From: Microvirga lotononidis
GTDB taxonomy: Bacteria > Pseudomonadota > Alphaproteobacteria > Rhizobiales > Beijerinckiaceae
Length of the DNA: 64,000 nucleotides
Reading direction: 5' to 3'
Assembly: GCF_034627025.1 (NCBI RefSeq)
Contig: NZ_CP141050.1
Coordinates: 62,001 to 126,000, forward strand
Shown here piece after piece: positions 42,122 through 51,355 of the stretch. Position 1 is the stretch's first letter, and each line of letters begins with the position of its first letter. The notes beneath the pieces were generated by a model. The model worked only from the letters and a program-made list of their open reading frames with translations. It searched no databases and was not told the origin of the DNA. The position numbers and the translations under genes were made by a program.

Positions 42122-43568
42122 GGCGGAGCCGGGCCGGCTTGGTCGCCTGTCCAAGCTGCCGGTTTTCTTCGACCTGAAGGATCGCCGTGCGATCCTTGTC
42201 GGCGGGACGCCTGGTGCGGCCTGGAAGGCCGAGCTCCTCGCGGCTGCCGGTGCTCGTGTCGACATTTACGCTTTGGACCTGTCCGCCGAGATGGAGGCTC
42301 TGCTGTCGCGTGACGCGGCGGACGGATCGCTCGTGCTGCATCGATCACGATGGTCCGACGCCGTCCTGAAGGATGCCGCTCTCGCGGTCGCCGATCTCGA
42401 AGACGAGGATGAGGCGCAGGCTTTCGCTTCCGCCGCGCGCGAGGCGGGTGCACCGGTCAACGTGGTCGACAATCCTGCTTACTGCGACTTCCAGTTCGGC
42501 TCCGTGGTCAACCGTTCTCCGGTGGTGATCGGCATTTCCACGGATGGTGCCGCGCCGATCCTAGGGCAGGCGATCCGGCGCAAGATCGAGACCCTTCTGC
42601 ATCCTTCGGTCGCCTTCTGGGCGGCCTACGCCAAGCACCTGCGCGAGCGTGTCATGCAGCGATTACAGCCCGGCATGGCGAGGCGTGCGTTCTGGGAGCG
42701 GTTCGCCGATCTCGCCTTCCAGGGCCGAGGGCCGGAGAGCTACGGCGACGATGTGGAAACGGTGCTGGAGCAGATAGCGTCCGAGCCCACTCAACGGGCT
42801 GGACGCGTGACCCTCGTCGGGGCGGGCCCTGGAGACGCGGAGCTGCTGACGCTCAAGGCCATGCGGGCGCTTCAATCGGCGGATGTCATTCTCTTCGACG
42901 ATCTCGTGTCCGAGGACGTGCTTGAACTTGCCCGCCGCGAGGCCCAGCGCCTGATGGTCGGCAAACGGGGAGGGCGCGCCTCCTGTGCTCAAGGAGACAT
43001 CAACGACCTGATGACCCGCCTCGCGCTCCAGGGAAAGCAGGTGGTGCGACTGAAATCCGGCGATCCGATGATCTTCGGCCGCGCCGGGGAGGAGATCGAG
43101 CACCTGGAGCGGGCGGGTGTTCCTGTCGACGTGGTGCCGGGCATCACCGCCGGCATCGCCATGGCATCCGTTCTCGGGACGTCTCTCACCCACCGCGACG
43201 TGGCACAGTCGGTCCGTTTCGTGACCGGGTGCGCGAAGACCGGGCAGCTCCCGGAGGGGCTCGACTGGCAGGGTTTGGCCGATCCGAACACCACGACGAT
43301 CTTCTACATGGCCGGTGGCACGGCGGGCGCCATCGCCGGGCGCCTGATCGCGGCGGGATGCTCTCCGGACCTCTCGGCCGTCATGGTGTCGAACGTCTCG
43401 CGGGACGACGAGCGTTGGACCGGCTCTCTCGTGGATCTCGGCCGGGCCAGCGAATGCCGGGATCCGGCAAAGCCCGTCATCATCGGTGTAGGGCGCGTTT
43501 TCGGCCGGGTCTCCCATGCGAAAGGCCGGATGCCCGAACAGCCTGTCCTACTCGACGCGACGGCTTGA
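42093..43568 (+). CDS. cysG: siroheme synthase CysG (SUMT plus precorrin-2 dehydrogenase/ferrochelatase)
   Basis: The 491-residue protein has an N-terminal precorrin-2 dehydrogenase/ferrochelatase domain (PVFFDLKDRRAILVGG; catalytic-type Asp in NVVDNP) and a C-terminal uroporphyrinogen-III methyltransferase (VTLVGAGPGDAELLTLKAMR, VVRLKSGDPMIFGRAGEE, VVPGITAGIAMAS). The position of E. coli Ser128 reads GAAP, an alanine. It makes siroheme for NirB. The long overlap with nasA suggests coupling. Confidence 0.93.
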   Translation: MLQPLRKPSEAEPGRLGRLSKLPVFFDLKDRRAILVGGTPGAAWKAELLAAAGARVDIYALDLSAEMEALLSRDAADGSLVLHRSRWSDAVLKDAALAVADLEDEDEAQAFASAAREAGAPVNVVDNPAYCDFQFGSVVNRSPVVIGISTDGAAPILGQAIRRKIETLLHPSVAFWAAYAKHLRERVMQRLQPGMARRAFWERFADLAFQGRGPESYGDDVETVLEQIASEPTQRAGRVTLVGAGPGDAELLTLKAMRALQSADVILFDDLVSEDVLELARREAQRLMVGKRGGRASCAQGDINDLMTRLALQGKQVVRLKSGDPMIFGRAGEEIEHLERAGVPVDVVPGITAGIAMASVLGTSLTHRDVAQSVRFVTGCAKTGQLPEGLDWQGLADPNTTTIFYMAGGTAGAIAGRLIAAGCSPDLSAVMVSNVSRDDERWTGSLVDLGRASECRDPAKPVIIGVGRVFGRVSHAKGRMPEQPVLLDATA

Positions 43569-43570
43569 AC

Positions 43571-44371
43571 ATGCTGGAAGGACGCCGCATCGCCGTACCC
43601 GAAAGCCGGGAGCTCGATCTGTTCACGCGGATGCTCGAACGGCATGGCGCCATTGCGGTGCGTTGCCCGCTCGTATCGATCCACGATGCGGACGATCCGG
43701 GGCTCGTCGATGCCTGGCTCGAACGTTTCATCGAGGGCCGGCACGACATCGTTGTTCTTTATACGGGGGAAGGACTATCCCGCCTTCTGGGCTTCGCGCG
43801 GCGAAACGGAGTCGAGGCGGATGCGATCGCCACGCTGGGCAGAATCCTCAAGGTCGCGCGCGGTCCCAAACCGGCCAAGGTCCTGCGCGGCATCGGTCTT
43901 GCGGCGGACGTGATGGCCGAGGAACCGACCACAGCCGGGTTGATGCGGACCCTGTCCGGTCTTTCCGTCGCGGATAAACGAGTCGGTGTGCTGCTCTATC
44001 CGGGCGGCGAGGAGGCCTTGCCGCAATTTCTCCAAGCGGCAGGCGCGCAGGTCGATCCCGTGCTGAGTTATCGCTATGCGTCGGATGAGGAGGATGAACG
44101 GGTCCTCGGGCTCATCCGGGAGCTCGCATCCGGGAGCATCGACATCATAGCCTTCACCAGCACGGCCCAAGTCCGGCGGCTGCAGGATGTCGCGCGGCGG
44201 TTCGGCATGGATGCGGATTTGAATGCCGCCATGGGGCGGACCCCGATTGCCGCCGTCGGACCCGTCACGGCCGAGGCCGTCGCGAAAGCGGGGTGGCCCG
44301 TCGGCGCGATGCCGCACGACAGTTATCATCTCAAGCCGCTCGTGACGGCCTTCGGAAGGATCTTGTCCTGA
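43571..44371 (+). CDS. hemD: uroporphyrinogen-III synthase
   Basis: The 266-residue product has the two-lobed HemD pattern: RRIAVPESRELDLFTRMLER at the start, IVVLYTGEGLSRLL, GVLLYPGGEEALPQFLQAAG, IIAFTSTAQVRRLQDVA and PIAAVGPVTAEAVAKAGWPV. It supplies uroporphyrinogen III, the substrate of CysG. It begins two bases after cysG and ends the operon, convergent with an SDR gene ten bases away. Confidence 0.88.
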   Translation: MLEGRRIAVPESRELDLFTRMLERHGAIAVRCPLVSIHDADDPGLVDAWLERFIEGRHDIVVLYTGEGLSRLLGFARRNGVEADAIATLGRILKVARGPKPAKVLRGIGLAADVMAEEPTTAGLMRTLSGLSVADKRVGVLLYPGGEEALPQFLQAAGAQVDPVLSYRYASDEEDERVLGLIRELASGSIDIIAFTSTAQVRRLQDVARRFGMDADLNAAMGRTPIAAVGPVTAEAVAKAGWPVGAMPHDSYHLKPLVTAFGRILS

Positions 44372-44381
44372 GAGCCGGTCG

Positions 44382-45266
44382 TCAGCGCTCCCCTTTGAGA
44401 CTCTCATCGGATTCGAGAAGCGCCCGCAATCCCTCGCGATAGGTCGGGTAACGAAGCGCCACGCCGAGTTCCGTCTTGATGCGCGTGTTCCGCACCCGCT
44501 TGTCGTCGGAGTAGAAGGAACGCGCCATCGGCGTCTGGTCGGCCTCGTCGAAAGGGACCTCCGGGGGAGGCTCTCGGCCCAGCAGCTCGGCCGCATAGGC
44601 GATCACATCCTGCGGCGGGCCAGGCTGGTCGTCCGCGACGTTGTAGACGGCATTCCGGCTCGGACGCTCGATCGACCTCATCAGAACCTGCGCGATATCG
44701 GCCGTGTGGATCCGGTTGAACACTTGGCCCGGCTTGACGATGCGCTTGGCGGTTCCGTCCGCGACCTTCACCAGGGCATTGCGACCGGGGCCGTAGATTC
44801 CGGCCAGCCTGAAGATCTGCACGGCGAGGGGAGCGCTCTCGCCGAGGGCGAGCCATTCCTGCTCTGCCGCGATGCGCTGGCGCGAACGGAGCGTCGCCGG
44901 ATTGGGCGGCGTCGTCTCGTCGACCCACTTTCCTCCCGCATTGCCATAGACGCCCACGGTCGACAGGTAGCCGACCCAGCGCAGGTTGGGCGCTGACCTG
45001 ATGGCTTGAGAAAAATGCGCGAGCACCGGGTCGGCTTCGCGCATGGGAGGGACGGAGACGAGAATTGCGTCCGCACGGGCAATCCGGTTGAGGATACCGG
45101 GATCATATGTGACATCATCGAACACACAGGCCTGCAGGCCTTCTGCTTCCATCGCCCGGGCCTTCTCGGGCGAGCGCACCGTGCCGCTAACCGCCGTGAA
45201 TCGCTCGCGATGGAGACCGATTAATTGCCGGGCGGAATAGCCGAGACCGAAGACGAACAGGTTCAT
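44382..45266 (-). CDS. SDR-family NAD(P)-dependent epimerase/reductase-like protein
   Basis: The 294-residue protein starts with a Rossmann segment MNLFVFGLGYSARQLI, followed by VGYLSTVGVYGNAGGKWVDE and IFRLAGIYGPGRNALV, matching extended SDR proteins of the YeeZ type. The YxxxK catalytic pair is not evident, so the reaction is unknown. No operon partners. Confidence 0.82.
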   Translation of the reverse strand: MNLFVFGLGYSARQLIGLHRERFTAVSGTVRSPEKARAMEAEGLQACVFDDVTYDPGILNRIARADAILVSVPPMREADPVLAHFSQAIRSAPNLRWVGYLSTVGVYGNAGGKWVDETTPPNPATLRSRQRIAAEQEWLALGESAPLAVQIFRLAGIYGPGRNALVKVADGTAKRIVKPGQVFNRIHTADIAQVLMRSIERPSRNAVYNVADDQPGPPQDVIAYAAELLGREPPPEVPFDEADQTPMARSFYSDDKRVRNTRIKTELGVALRYPTYREGLRALLESDESLKGER

Positions 45267-45430
45267 GAAATGTCAGTCGCTGATTTGTGCAGGTGCGCCG
45301 GGGACCCTAGCGCATCGCGCGGAAAAGGGGAGCCGCTAAGCGATTTATTTCCGGAGAGAGTCTTATCGAACATTCGGAGAGTGCGCCGTGACGCTCACGG
45401 CCAAGCTCCGAAGCGACGGGCTTGACTGGC

Positions 45431-45655
45431 CTAAACCTTCACCTCCTCGATGAACCTGTCCAGGTCCATGGCGTGCCCATCGCTATAAAGCAGCCAGATC
45501 TCTTCACCTCGTAGCCCGATGCTCTCGATGTCTAAGAGGATCGTAGCGCCGGTGAACGGATCGTCCACGATCCGTCCCAGAACACAGACAGCGCCTACGT
45601 TGCCGGCAGCGATTCTTCCGACCGATTGGGCAATAGTGTCCGAGGCCAAGAGCAT
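45431..45655 (-). CDS. small hypothetical protein, 74 aa
   Basis: It starts MLLASDTIAQSVGRIAAGNV and ends with LLDIESIGLRGEEIWLLYSD and an acidic tail. I judge it a real conserved microprotein from its even composition and clean ends. Function unknown. Confidence 0.5.
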   Translation of the reverse strand: MLLASDTIAQSVGRIAAGNVGAVCVLGRIVDDPFTGATILLDIESIGLRGEEIWLLYSDGHAMDLDRFIEEVKV

Positions 45656-46053
45656 TGGCCAACGCTACCACCCAATTAAGGAGGCGCCCAGTCCTAGGCT
45701 TCGGCCGCAATGCCGAAGCGCAGGCACTCAGGTTCCGCCAACGGCCGTACACCGACAGAACGATTGCAGAATGATTACGGGAATGTCTGGAACTGGCACG
45801 AGGCAGACGATGGCCGAACTTCCGTATTCATAGGGTGAGCTGACCTTCATAAGGCCAAGTCCAACGGCTCAGGTTGACCCAGTCCGGACCATCGCGTGGT
45901 CGGGCATGTGCCTGGCCGGAAATCGGGATGCGGTTAGCGTTGACTTTCAGGGCGCCCGTTCGGTGGCTTACGGAGCCTCTTTCCTGCGCGCCCAGAGCGG
46001 CCTGCCCTTTTTAATCTATGTTAATCGAGGCAGTCTGATGCATAATCGACACC
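45656..46053. other. 398-base gap without recognised gene
   Basis: No convincing gene or RNA. A 15-base sequence ggctcaggttgaccc (about 45868) recurs near 46626, indicating diverged repeated DNA. Confidence 0.45.
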
Positions 46054-46290
46054 ATGCCCCAGGCTTCGAAAGAGCGCGAGGACCTTGCCCAAGCTGACCA
46101 ACATATCGCTGAGGGTGAGGCGCGCCTTGCAGAGCAGCGGCGTCTGATCGGGCAGATGACCGAGAATGGTCAGGATTCAGCGGAAGCCGAGAAACTGGCT
46201 CGGAGCTTCGAGGAAACACTGGAGCAGTTTTACGTTCATCGACAGCTCATCTTGAACGAGATCGCGCGCCAGGAAGGGTCTGAGCCTTAA
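46054..46290 (+). CDS. small coiled-coil protein, 78 aa
   Basis: It starts MPQASKEREDLAQADQHIAE and is helical and highly charged throughout, predicting a coiled coil (GEARLAEQRRLIGQM ... ETLEQFYVHRQLILNEIAR). Similar short proteins occur in many rhizobia, with no known function. The 46302 gene follows 11 bases later. Confidence 0.6.
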   Translation: MPQASKEREDLAQADQHIAEGEARLAEQRRLIGQMTENGQDSAEAEKLARSFEETLEQFYVHRQLILNEIARQEGSEP

Positions 46291-46301
46291 CGCCCACAAG
46301 G

Positions 46302-46496
46302 ATGGCCGCCATGCCTGAGACGCACGCTCCACCCAAATCCGTCAGCGATCCATCTGACTCGTTGTTGATCCGAACCTCAAAGGAGGCGGTGAAGCGCTCA
46401 CGCGAGCTGCTGGAAGAAACCAAGGCCGCCGCCGAACAAGAGCGGCACTGGCCCGCTGTTCGAGGTCCAAGTAAGAAGCCCCTTCAGGCTGACTAA
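46302..46496 (+). CDS. small hypothetical protein, 64 aa
   Basis: It starts MAAMPETHAPPKSVSDPSDS and has a charged helix (AVKRSRELLEETKAAAEQER). Start could also be the second ATG (MPETHAPP). It is probably co-transcribed with the 46054 gene. Confidence 0.5.
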   Translation: MAAMPETHAPPKSVSDPSDSLLIRTSKEAVKRSRELLEETKAAAEQERHWPAVRGPSKKPLQAD

Positions 46497-46800
46497 GGAG
46501 TTCCAAACGGAGCCTTCAGCGACATCCACTTGGAACCCGGCATATCGTCTCATGACACGGGGCTGACCTTAGCCGTATTTCCGCAATGGGGCTGCGAAGC
46601 GACCTTCACGCGAGCTAGCTTGAGGGCTCAGGTTGACCCCAAGCCGACCTTTCCACCGCGCATGATGAGGCGCGCATGATGAGGGAAGAGCGGACGTTCC
46701 TGAAGGATTTGATGAAGCAATCATATTCAAATCAGCGGCAGCTCTTGTTTTCTGTGGCCTGTCGCCCATAACGCTACAGGTGTAGCATCAAGGATCGATC
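46497..46800. other. 304-base gap upstream of higA-like gene
   Basis: No recognised gene. No HigB toxin is present. A 31-codon frame at 46676-46771 is too weak to call. The higA operator-like palindrome is at its right end. Confidence 0.45.
46773..46786. promoter_or_regulatory. palindrome GCTACA-gg-TGTAGC before the higA-like gene
   Basis: A perfect 6+2+6 inverted repeat lies 14 bases before the ATG at 46801, the usual place of an autoregulatory HTH operator. Confidence 0.5.
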
Positions 46801-47151
46801 ATGAAAGCCTCCCGAGGCGACCTCCCGGCGGTTCCGGCTCATCCAGGCGGGATCCTACGGGATCAGGTCCTGCCCGGCCTCGGCCTCTCCGTCAGCCAAG
46901 CCGCCCGCGAGCTTCGCATCGCACGCCAGACGCTCCACCGGGTTCTCGCCGGCACGGCCGCGGTCAGTCCCGAAATGGCCACGCGTCTGGCCCGTCTCTC
47001 GGGCACGACACCGCACTTCTGGCTTGACCGCCAGCAACAGTACGACCTCTGGCACGCCGAGCAGGCGCTGGCGGGCGTTCTCGGGCTGATCCCAACCCAC
47101 ACCCTTCCGGCCGCTCTTCAGAACGAGATTGGACTTCATCATGACCACTAA
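46801..47151 (+). CDS. higA: HigA-family HTH protein, orphan
   Basis: The 116-residue protein has the HigA layout: PAHPGGILRDQVLPGLGLSV then SQAARELRIARQTLHRVLAG and GTTPHFWLDRQQQYDLWHAE. HigA antitoxins usually follow a HigB toxin, but none is upstream. Its last 11 bases overlap the KaiC-like gene, so it probably serves as the regulator of the kaiC-kinase operon rather than as an antitoxin (inference). Confidence 0.8.
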   Translation: MKASRGDLPAVPAHPGGILRDQVLPGLGLSVSQAARELRIARQTLHRVLAGTAAVSPEMATRLARLSGTTPHFWLDRQQQYDLWHAEQALAGVLGLIPTHTLPAALQNEIGLHHDH

Positions 47152-48637
47152 GCCTCAACCCTCCCCAAAAGCGCGGACCGGGGTTGCTGGCCTGGACGAC
47201 ATCCTCGTCGGAGGTTTGTCCCCCGGACACGTCTATCTGCTGGAGGGCAGCCCCGGCACCGGCAAAACCACCATCGCGCTCCAGTTCCTGCTGGAGGGCG
47301 CCAGGGCCGGAGAGACCGGGCTCTACATCACCATGTCGGAGACCGAGCAGGAGCTGCGGGATGGTGCGGCGTCGCATGGCTGGGTCCTCGGCGATGGCGT
47401 TCAGGTGTTCGAACTCGTGCCGCCGGAGAACCTGCTCGATGACGCGCACCAGCAGAGCCTGCTCTACTCGTCCGATCTCGAACTCGGCGAGACCACCAAG
47501 GCGGTGTTCGAGGCTATCGAGCGAGCCCGTCCAGTTCGGATCGTGATCGACAGCCTGTCCGAGATCCGCCTTCTGGCGCAAAGCTCCCTGCGCTACCGCC
47601 GCCAGATCCTGGCCATGAAGCACTACTTCGCCAAGCAGGGCGCCACCGTGCTGATGCTGGACGACCTGACCACCGACACCAACGACAAGACCGTTCACAG
47701 CCTGGCCCATGGCGTCATTCGTCTGGAGGAGCTCACGCCGGGCTACGGAGCCGAGCGTCGCCGCCTGCGGGTGATCAAGTACCGCGGTCAGTCGTTCCGA
47801 GGCGGCTTCCACGACTTCATCATTGCGGAAGGAGGCATCCAGGTCTTTCCTCGCCTGGTTTCCGGCGAGCACAAGACCGGCTTTGCCCGCACCGTACTCG
47901 CCAGCGGCATCGGCGAGCTTGATTCCCTCCTCGGCGGCGGCATCGAGCAGGGCTCCAGCACGCTGCTCATGGGACCTGCCGGAGCAGGCAAATCCCTCCT
48001 CGCCGTGCAGTTCGCGGTCTCCGCTGCCTCACGTGGGGAGAAGGCAGCGCTGTTCATCTTCGACGAAGAGCTCAGTCTCCTGATCGACCGGACCAGGCTG
48101 ATGGGGATGGATCTGAACGCGTTGTGCGCCAGCGGCAACCTGTTCATCGAGCAGGTCGATGCCGCCGAGCTCTCGCCCGGTGAGTTCACTGATCGGGTAC
48201 GCTCCAGGGTTGACCGCTTTGGAGTGAAGACGGTTGTGATTGACGGCCTCAACGGCTATCAAGCCGCCATGCCGGAGGAGCAGTTCCTGATCCTGCATAT
48301 CCATGAGCTGCTGCAATACCTCAACCGGCAGGGCGCTTCGACCTTCCTCACCGTGGCTCAGCACGGGCTTGTCGGCGACATGAAGTCTCCTGTCGACATC
48401 ACCTACTTGGCCGACACCGTGATCCTGCTGCGCTATTTCGAGGCCTTCGGCCAGGTTCGCCGGGCAATTTCGATCATCAAGAAGCGGTTCGGCACGCACG
48501 AGAACACCATCCGCGAGATCCGGATCGATAGCCGGGGCATCGCCATCGGAAAGCCCATAGCAGGCTTCCAAGGCGTTCTGCGCGGCACGCCAGCGTTTGC
48601 TGAAGGCGACCGTGACCGGCTGCTCGAAGACCGTTGA
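47141..48637 (+). CDS. KaiC-like RecA-family ATPase, double domain
   Basis: The 498-residue protein has two RecA/KaiC domains: Walker A GSPGTGKTT (near residue 35) with VIDSLSEIRLLAQ, and GPAGAGKSLL (near residue 280) with VVIDGLNGYQ. The second domain has the glutamate pair in FDEEL. The stretch aligning with the KaiC phosphosites reads DITYLADTV, so Ser431/Thr432 are replaced. No KaiA/KaiB. The ATG at 47141 is used; a TTG at 47129 is possible. It is probably a signalling ATPase paired with the downstream kinase, not a circadian clock. Confidence 0.85.
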   Translation: MTTKPQPSPKARTGVAGLDDILVGGLSPGHVYLLEGSPGTGKTTIALQFLLEGARAGETGLYITMSETEQELRDGAASHGWVLGDGVQVFELVPPENLLDDAHQQSLLYSSDLELGETTKAVFEAIERARPVRIVIDSLSEIRLLAQSSLRYRRQILAMKHYFAKQGATVLMLDDLTTDTNDKTVHSLAHGVIRLEELTPGYGAERRRLRVIKYRGQSFRGGFHDFIIAEGGIQVFPRLVSGEHKTGFARTVLASGIGELDSLLGGGIEQGSSTLLMGPAGAGKSLLAVQFAVSAASRGEKAALFIFDEELSLLIDRTRLMGMDLNALCASGNLFIEQVDAAELSPGEFTDRVRSRVDRFGVKTVVIDGLNGYQAAMPEEQFLILHIHELLQYLNRQGASTFLTVAQHGLVGDMKSPVDITYLADTVILLRYFEAFGQVRRAISIIKKRFGTHENTIREIRIDSRGIAIGKPIAGFQGVLRGTPAFAEGDRDRLLEDR

Positions 48638-48639
48638 GC

Positions 48640-49728
48640 ATGAGCCACACACTCCACTCGTACTCGGAGCGGGTGCTCGTCCTTGCGCCGCATGGGCGGG
48701 ATGCGGCTGTTGCAGCAGACATCCTGCACGCGGCGCGGATCGCGACCGAGATCTGCCCCGACCTGCCGGCACTGGTGCGGGAGATCGAGCATGGTGCCGG
48801 CTTTGCCCTGGTCACGGACGAGGCCTTCCGCACCGCTGATCTGAAGGAGGTTTCCCGCTGGCTCTCGGACCAACCGCCGTGGTCGGACTTCGCCTTCGTG
48901 CTCCTCACGCGCCGCGGTGGCGGGGTTGAGCGCAATCCGGCTCTGGCGCGTCTGTCCGAGCTTCTCGGCAACGTTATCTTTCTCGAACGCCCTTTTCATG
49001 CCGGCACGCTGGTGAGCGTCGCCCGTTCCGCCTTGCGGGGACGACTTCGGCAATACGAGGCGCGAGCCCGCCTGGAGGATCTGCACGAAGGTGAGGAGCG
49101 GCTGAAAGCGGCGCTCGACAAGGAAAGGCGTGCGGCCGAGCATCAGAGGGTGCTCATCAACGAGCTGAACCATCGCGTGAAGAACACGCTCGCCACCGTG
49201 CAGTCGATCTCGGCCCAGACCTTGCGCACGGCAGAGACGCAGGCAGACGCGCGTGAGGCGTTGGAGATGCGCCTGCTGGCTCTCTCGCGCGCTCACGACG
49301 TGCTCACCCGTGAGAGCTGGGAGGGCGCCGATCTGGTCGAAGTGGTTTCAAACGCCCTCAAGCCCTACGAGAGCTCAGGGGAGAGCCGCTTTCGCATCAA
49401 GGGGCCGCATGTGCGGGTCACGCCGCGCATGTCGCTGGCGCTGGCAATGGCGCTGCATGAGCTGGCGACCAACGCGGTGAAGTACGGCGCTTTGTCCAAC
49501 AAGACCGGCACCATCCAAGTATCGTGGGAGCTGCAAAACGGAACCGCGCCACCGCGGCTGACCCTACGCTGGATGGAGGCCGGGGGGCCGCCCGTGGCCG
49601 CTCCGAGCCGGCGGGGCTTCGGCTCGCGTCTCATCGAGCGCACCCTGGCGCAGGATCTGGATGGTCAGGTGGCGATTGCCTTTCCTCCCACAGGCATCGT
49701 GTGCACTGTCGAAGCCCCTGTGGCGTAG
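48640..49728 (+). CDS. HWE-family sensor histidine kinase with degenerate receiver
   Basis: Residues 1-135 resemble a receiver domain (RVLVLAPHGRDAAVAADILH, LVTDEAF, FLERPFH with Arg for the usual Lys). A coiled linker leads to the HWE core: LINELNHRVKNTLATVQSIS (phospho-His), ALHELATNAVKYGALS, and WMEAGGP with GFGSRLIERTL. No membrane segment, so it is cytoplasmic. It starts two bases after the KaiC-like gene, which suggests that KaiC modulates or is modulated by it. Confidence 0.85.
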   Translation: MSHTLHSYSERVLVLAPHGRDAAVAADILHAARIATEICPDLPALVREIEHGAGFALVTDEAFRTADLKEVSRWLSDQPPWSDFAFVLLTRRGGGVERNPALARLSELLGNVIFLERPFHAGTLVSVARSALRGRLRQYEARARLEDLHEGEERLKAALDKERRAAEHQRVLINELNHRVKNTLATVQSISAQTLRTAETQADAREALEMRLLALSRAHDVLTRESWEGADLVEVVSNALKPYESSGESRFRIKGPHVRVTPRMSLALAMALHELATNAVKYGALSNKTGTIQVSWELQNGTAPPRLTLRWMEAGGPPVAAPSRRGFGSRLIERTLAQDLDGQVAIAFPPTGIVCTVEAPVA

Positions 49729-50026
49729 ATCTCAGGCGACGATCTGGACCGTGTGCAAGGATTCGGTTCCGCGCGCAGGTTGTCGACAAAGGCCCCTCTG
49801 AAGAAATTGCAACGAGGGACAGCGTGCGAGTCCTCGATCAGGAGCGGCGGCTCCTGGCCGTGCTGGTTCATCTGTCGCCTGGGAACGAGCTCGCCCCCGG
49901 GCGTTTGTATCTGGAAGCAGGCTTCGGAGGATGTGGAGGGACCAAGCTACCCCGACTTCCCCGATCTGGAGGCTGCCCGGCAGCGGCTGGAGGAGCGTCT
50001 GGTCCACCGAAGGAGATGAAGGCGCC

Positions 50027-50176
50027 ATGCCCCTGTTTTTCTTTCATCTCAGAGGTGGCCCTGACGGTCTCAGTCTGGATCGGGATGGCTTGGACCTGCT
50101 GGATGACAGCCCTCCGTCGGCAGGTTCAGGCCAGGAAGCGCCGGGTTCTCAAAGTCGGGGGCGCCCCAAAGGCTGA
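50027..50176 (+). pseudogene. DUF6894 protein, truncated, 49 aa
   Basis: It begins MPLFFFHLRGGPDGLSLDRD then GLDLLDD, the DUF6894 start, but the C-terminal half does not follow; instead the frame reads into SPPSAGSGQEAPGSQSRGRP. A frameshift is likely. The upstream 49753-50019 stretch holds only a weak frame ending in YPDFPDLEAARQRLEERLVH. Confidence 0.5.
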
Positions 50177-50182
50177 ACGCCG

Positions 50183-51355
50183 TCACAGCGGCAGGGGGAA
50201 TCTGACGCAGGTACGCGTGCCCTTCTCGACCGACTCTCGCTCCACCTGGCCATCGAGCTGGTTGGCGAAGGCGTCGATGAGCTGAAGGCCAAGCCCGCCC
50301 TTGCGGGGAGGCCCCATGCCGCGCCCGTTGTCCTCGACCACAAGGCGAGCCTCACCGAGCTCGGACCGTGTCGTGAAGCCGACCCGGATTGTGCCGCCGT
50401 CGTCATCGAAGGCATACTTGAGCGAGTTGGTGACAAGCTCGTTGACGATCAGCCCGGCCGCCACCGCCCGATCCAGAGGAAGCAGGGCTCCTTTCTCGGT
50501 TTCGACCTCGATGTTCACCGTCTCACGCTGCGGATCGATGTTGGCGCACAGGGCGCGCAGGTAGTCGCCGAACTCCACGTTGCTGACGCCGCTCTCGAAC
50601 GAGAGCTGATCCTGGGCCAGGGCAATGGCATGCACCCGATCCATGACGCTCACGAAGCGGTCGCGGTCCTCCTGCGTCGAGGCGTGCCGCCGTTGCAGGG
50701 CCAGGAAGGAGATGATGGTCTGGAGGTTGTTCTTCACCCGGTGCTGGAACTCGCGCAGAACCACCTCGGCAAAGGACCTCTCCCGCGCATATCCTGCGGC
50801 CGCCTCGGCTGCCTTGGCCTCGGTCTCCAGCCGCAGCAGGGCGATGCCCAGGATGTTGGCCATGGTGGACAGGAAGGTCACGTCGCCTTCGTCGAAGGTG
50901 CGTGGCTCCTCCGCATCGACCTCCAGCACGCCCCAGGTGCGCCCGTCGATCCGCACCGGCACGTTCACGAGCGAGACGATGCCATGGTCGCGCAGGCTCG
51001 GGTGCATCCGGAACTCAGGGTCGTTCGGCAGATCCTCGACAATCACGGGCGAGGCCGTCTGCATGGCTCGTCCTGCCACCGACGCGTTGTCGAGGGCAAA
51101 GGTCGTCTGGCCCACCACGCCGGGCTTCCAGCCCACGCCCGCCACCACCAGCAGGTCGCCGTGGTCCGGGCGGTAACACAGCACCTTCACGTGCCTGATG
51201 TGGGTGACACGGGAGACCTGGGCGGTGACGTAGTGCAACAGCCTGTCATGTGGCAGCATCTCAGACGCCACCCGGCCGAAGGCGGCCAGCGCACGCTGGT
51301 ACTCGTGCATGCGCTTCAGTTCCGGGCCGGGCCCTTCGCTCCTCTTGGGCATCAT
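50183..51355 (-). CDS. GAF-domain HisKA_2 sensor histidine kinase
   Basis: The 390-residue soluble kinase has an N-terminal GAF domain (about 20-180: VKVLCYRPDHGDLLVVAGVG, ASPVIVEDLPNDPEFRM) and a HisKA_2 core with VLREFQHRVKNNLQTIISFL (phospho-His), VNELVTNSLKYAFDDDG and DNGRGMGPPRKGGLGLQLID. It detects a small molecule or redox state in the cytoplasm. It is convergent with the kaiC-kinase operon; no response regulator is adjacent. Confidence 0.88.
   Translation of the reverse strand: MMPKRSEGPGPELKRMHEYQRALAAFGRVASEMLPHDRLLHYVTAQVSRVTHIRHVKVLCYRPDHGDLLVVAGVGWKPGVVGQTTFALDNASVAGRAMQTASPVIVEDLPNDPEFRMHPSLRDHGIVSLVNVPVRIDGRTWGVLEVDAEEPRTFDEGDVTFLSTMANILGIALLRLETEAKAAEAAAGYARERSFAEVVLREFQHRVKNNLQTIISFLALQRRHASTQEDRDRFVSVMDRVHAIALAQDQLSFESGVSNVEFGDYLRALCANIDPQRETVNIEVETEKGALLPLDRAVAAGLIVNELVTNSLKYAFDDDGGTIRVGFTTRSELGEARLVVEDNGRGMGPPRKGGLGLQLIDAFANQLDGQVERESVEKGTRTCVRFPLPL

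Noticed and set aside
39425..42265. A 946-codon open frame antisense to nasA
   Set aside because: It is a by-product of high-GC codon use. The sense strand has clear NasA motifs, and the antisense product has none.
46676..46771. A 31-codon frame before the higA-like gene, possibly a HigB remnant
   Set aside because: Its sequence (MMREERTFLKDLMKQSY...) does not resemble HigB and it is too short to judge.
47141..48637. KaiC-like gene as part of a circadian clock
   Set aside because: No kaiA or kaiB, and the phosphosite segment is not conserved.
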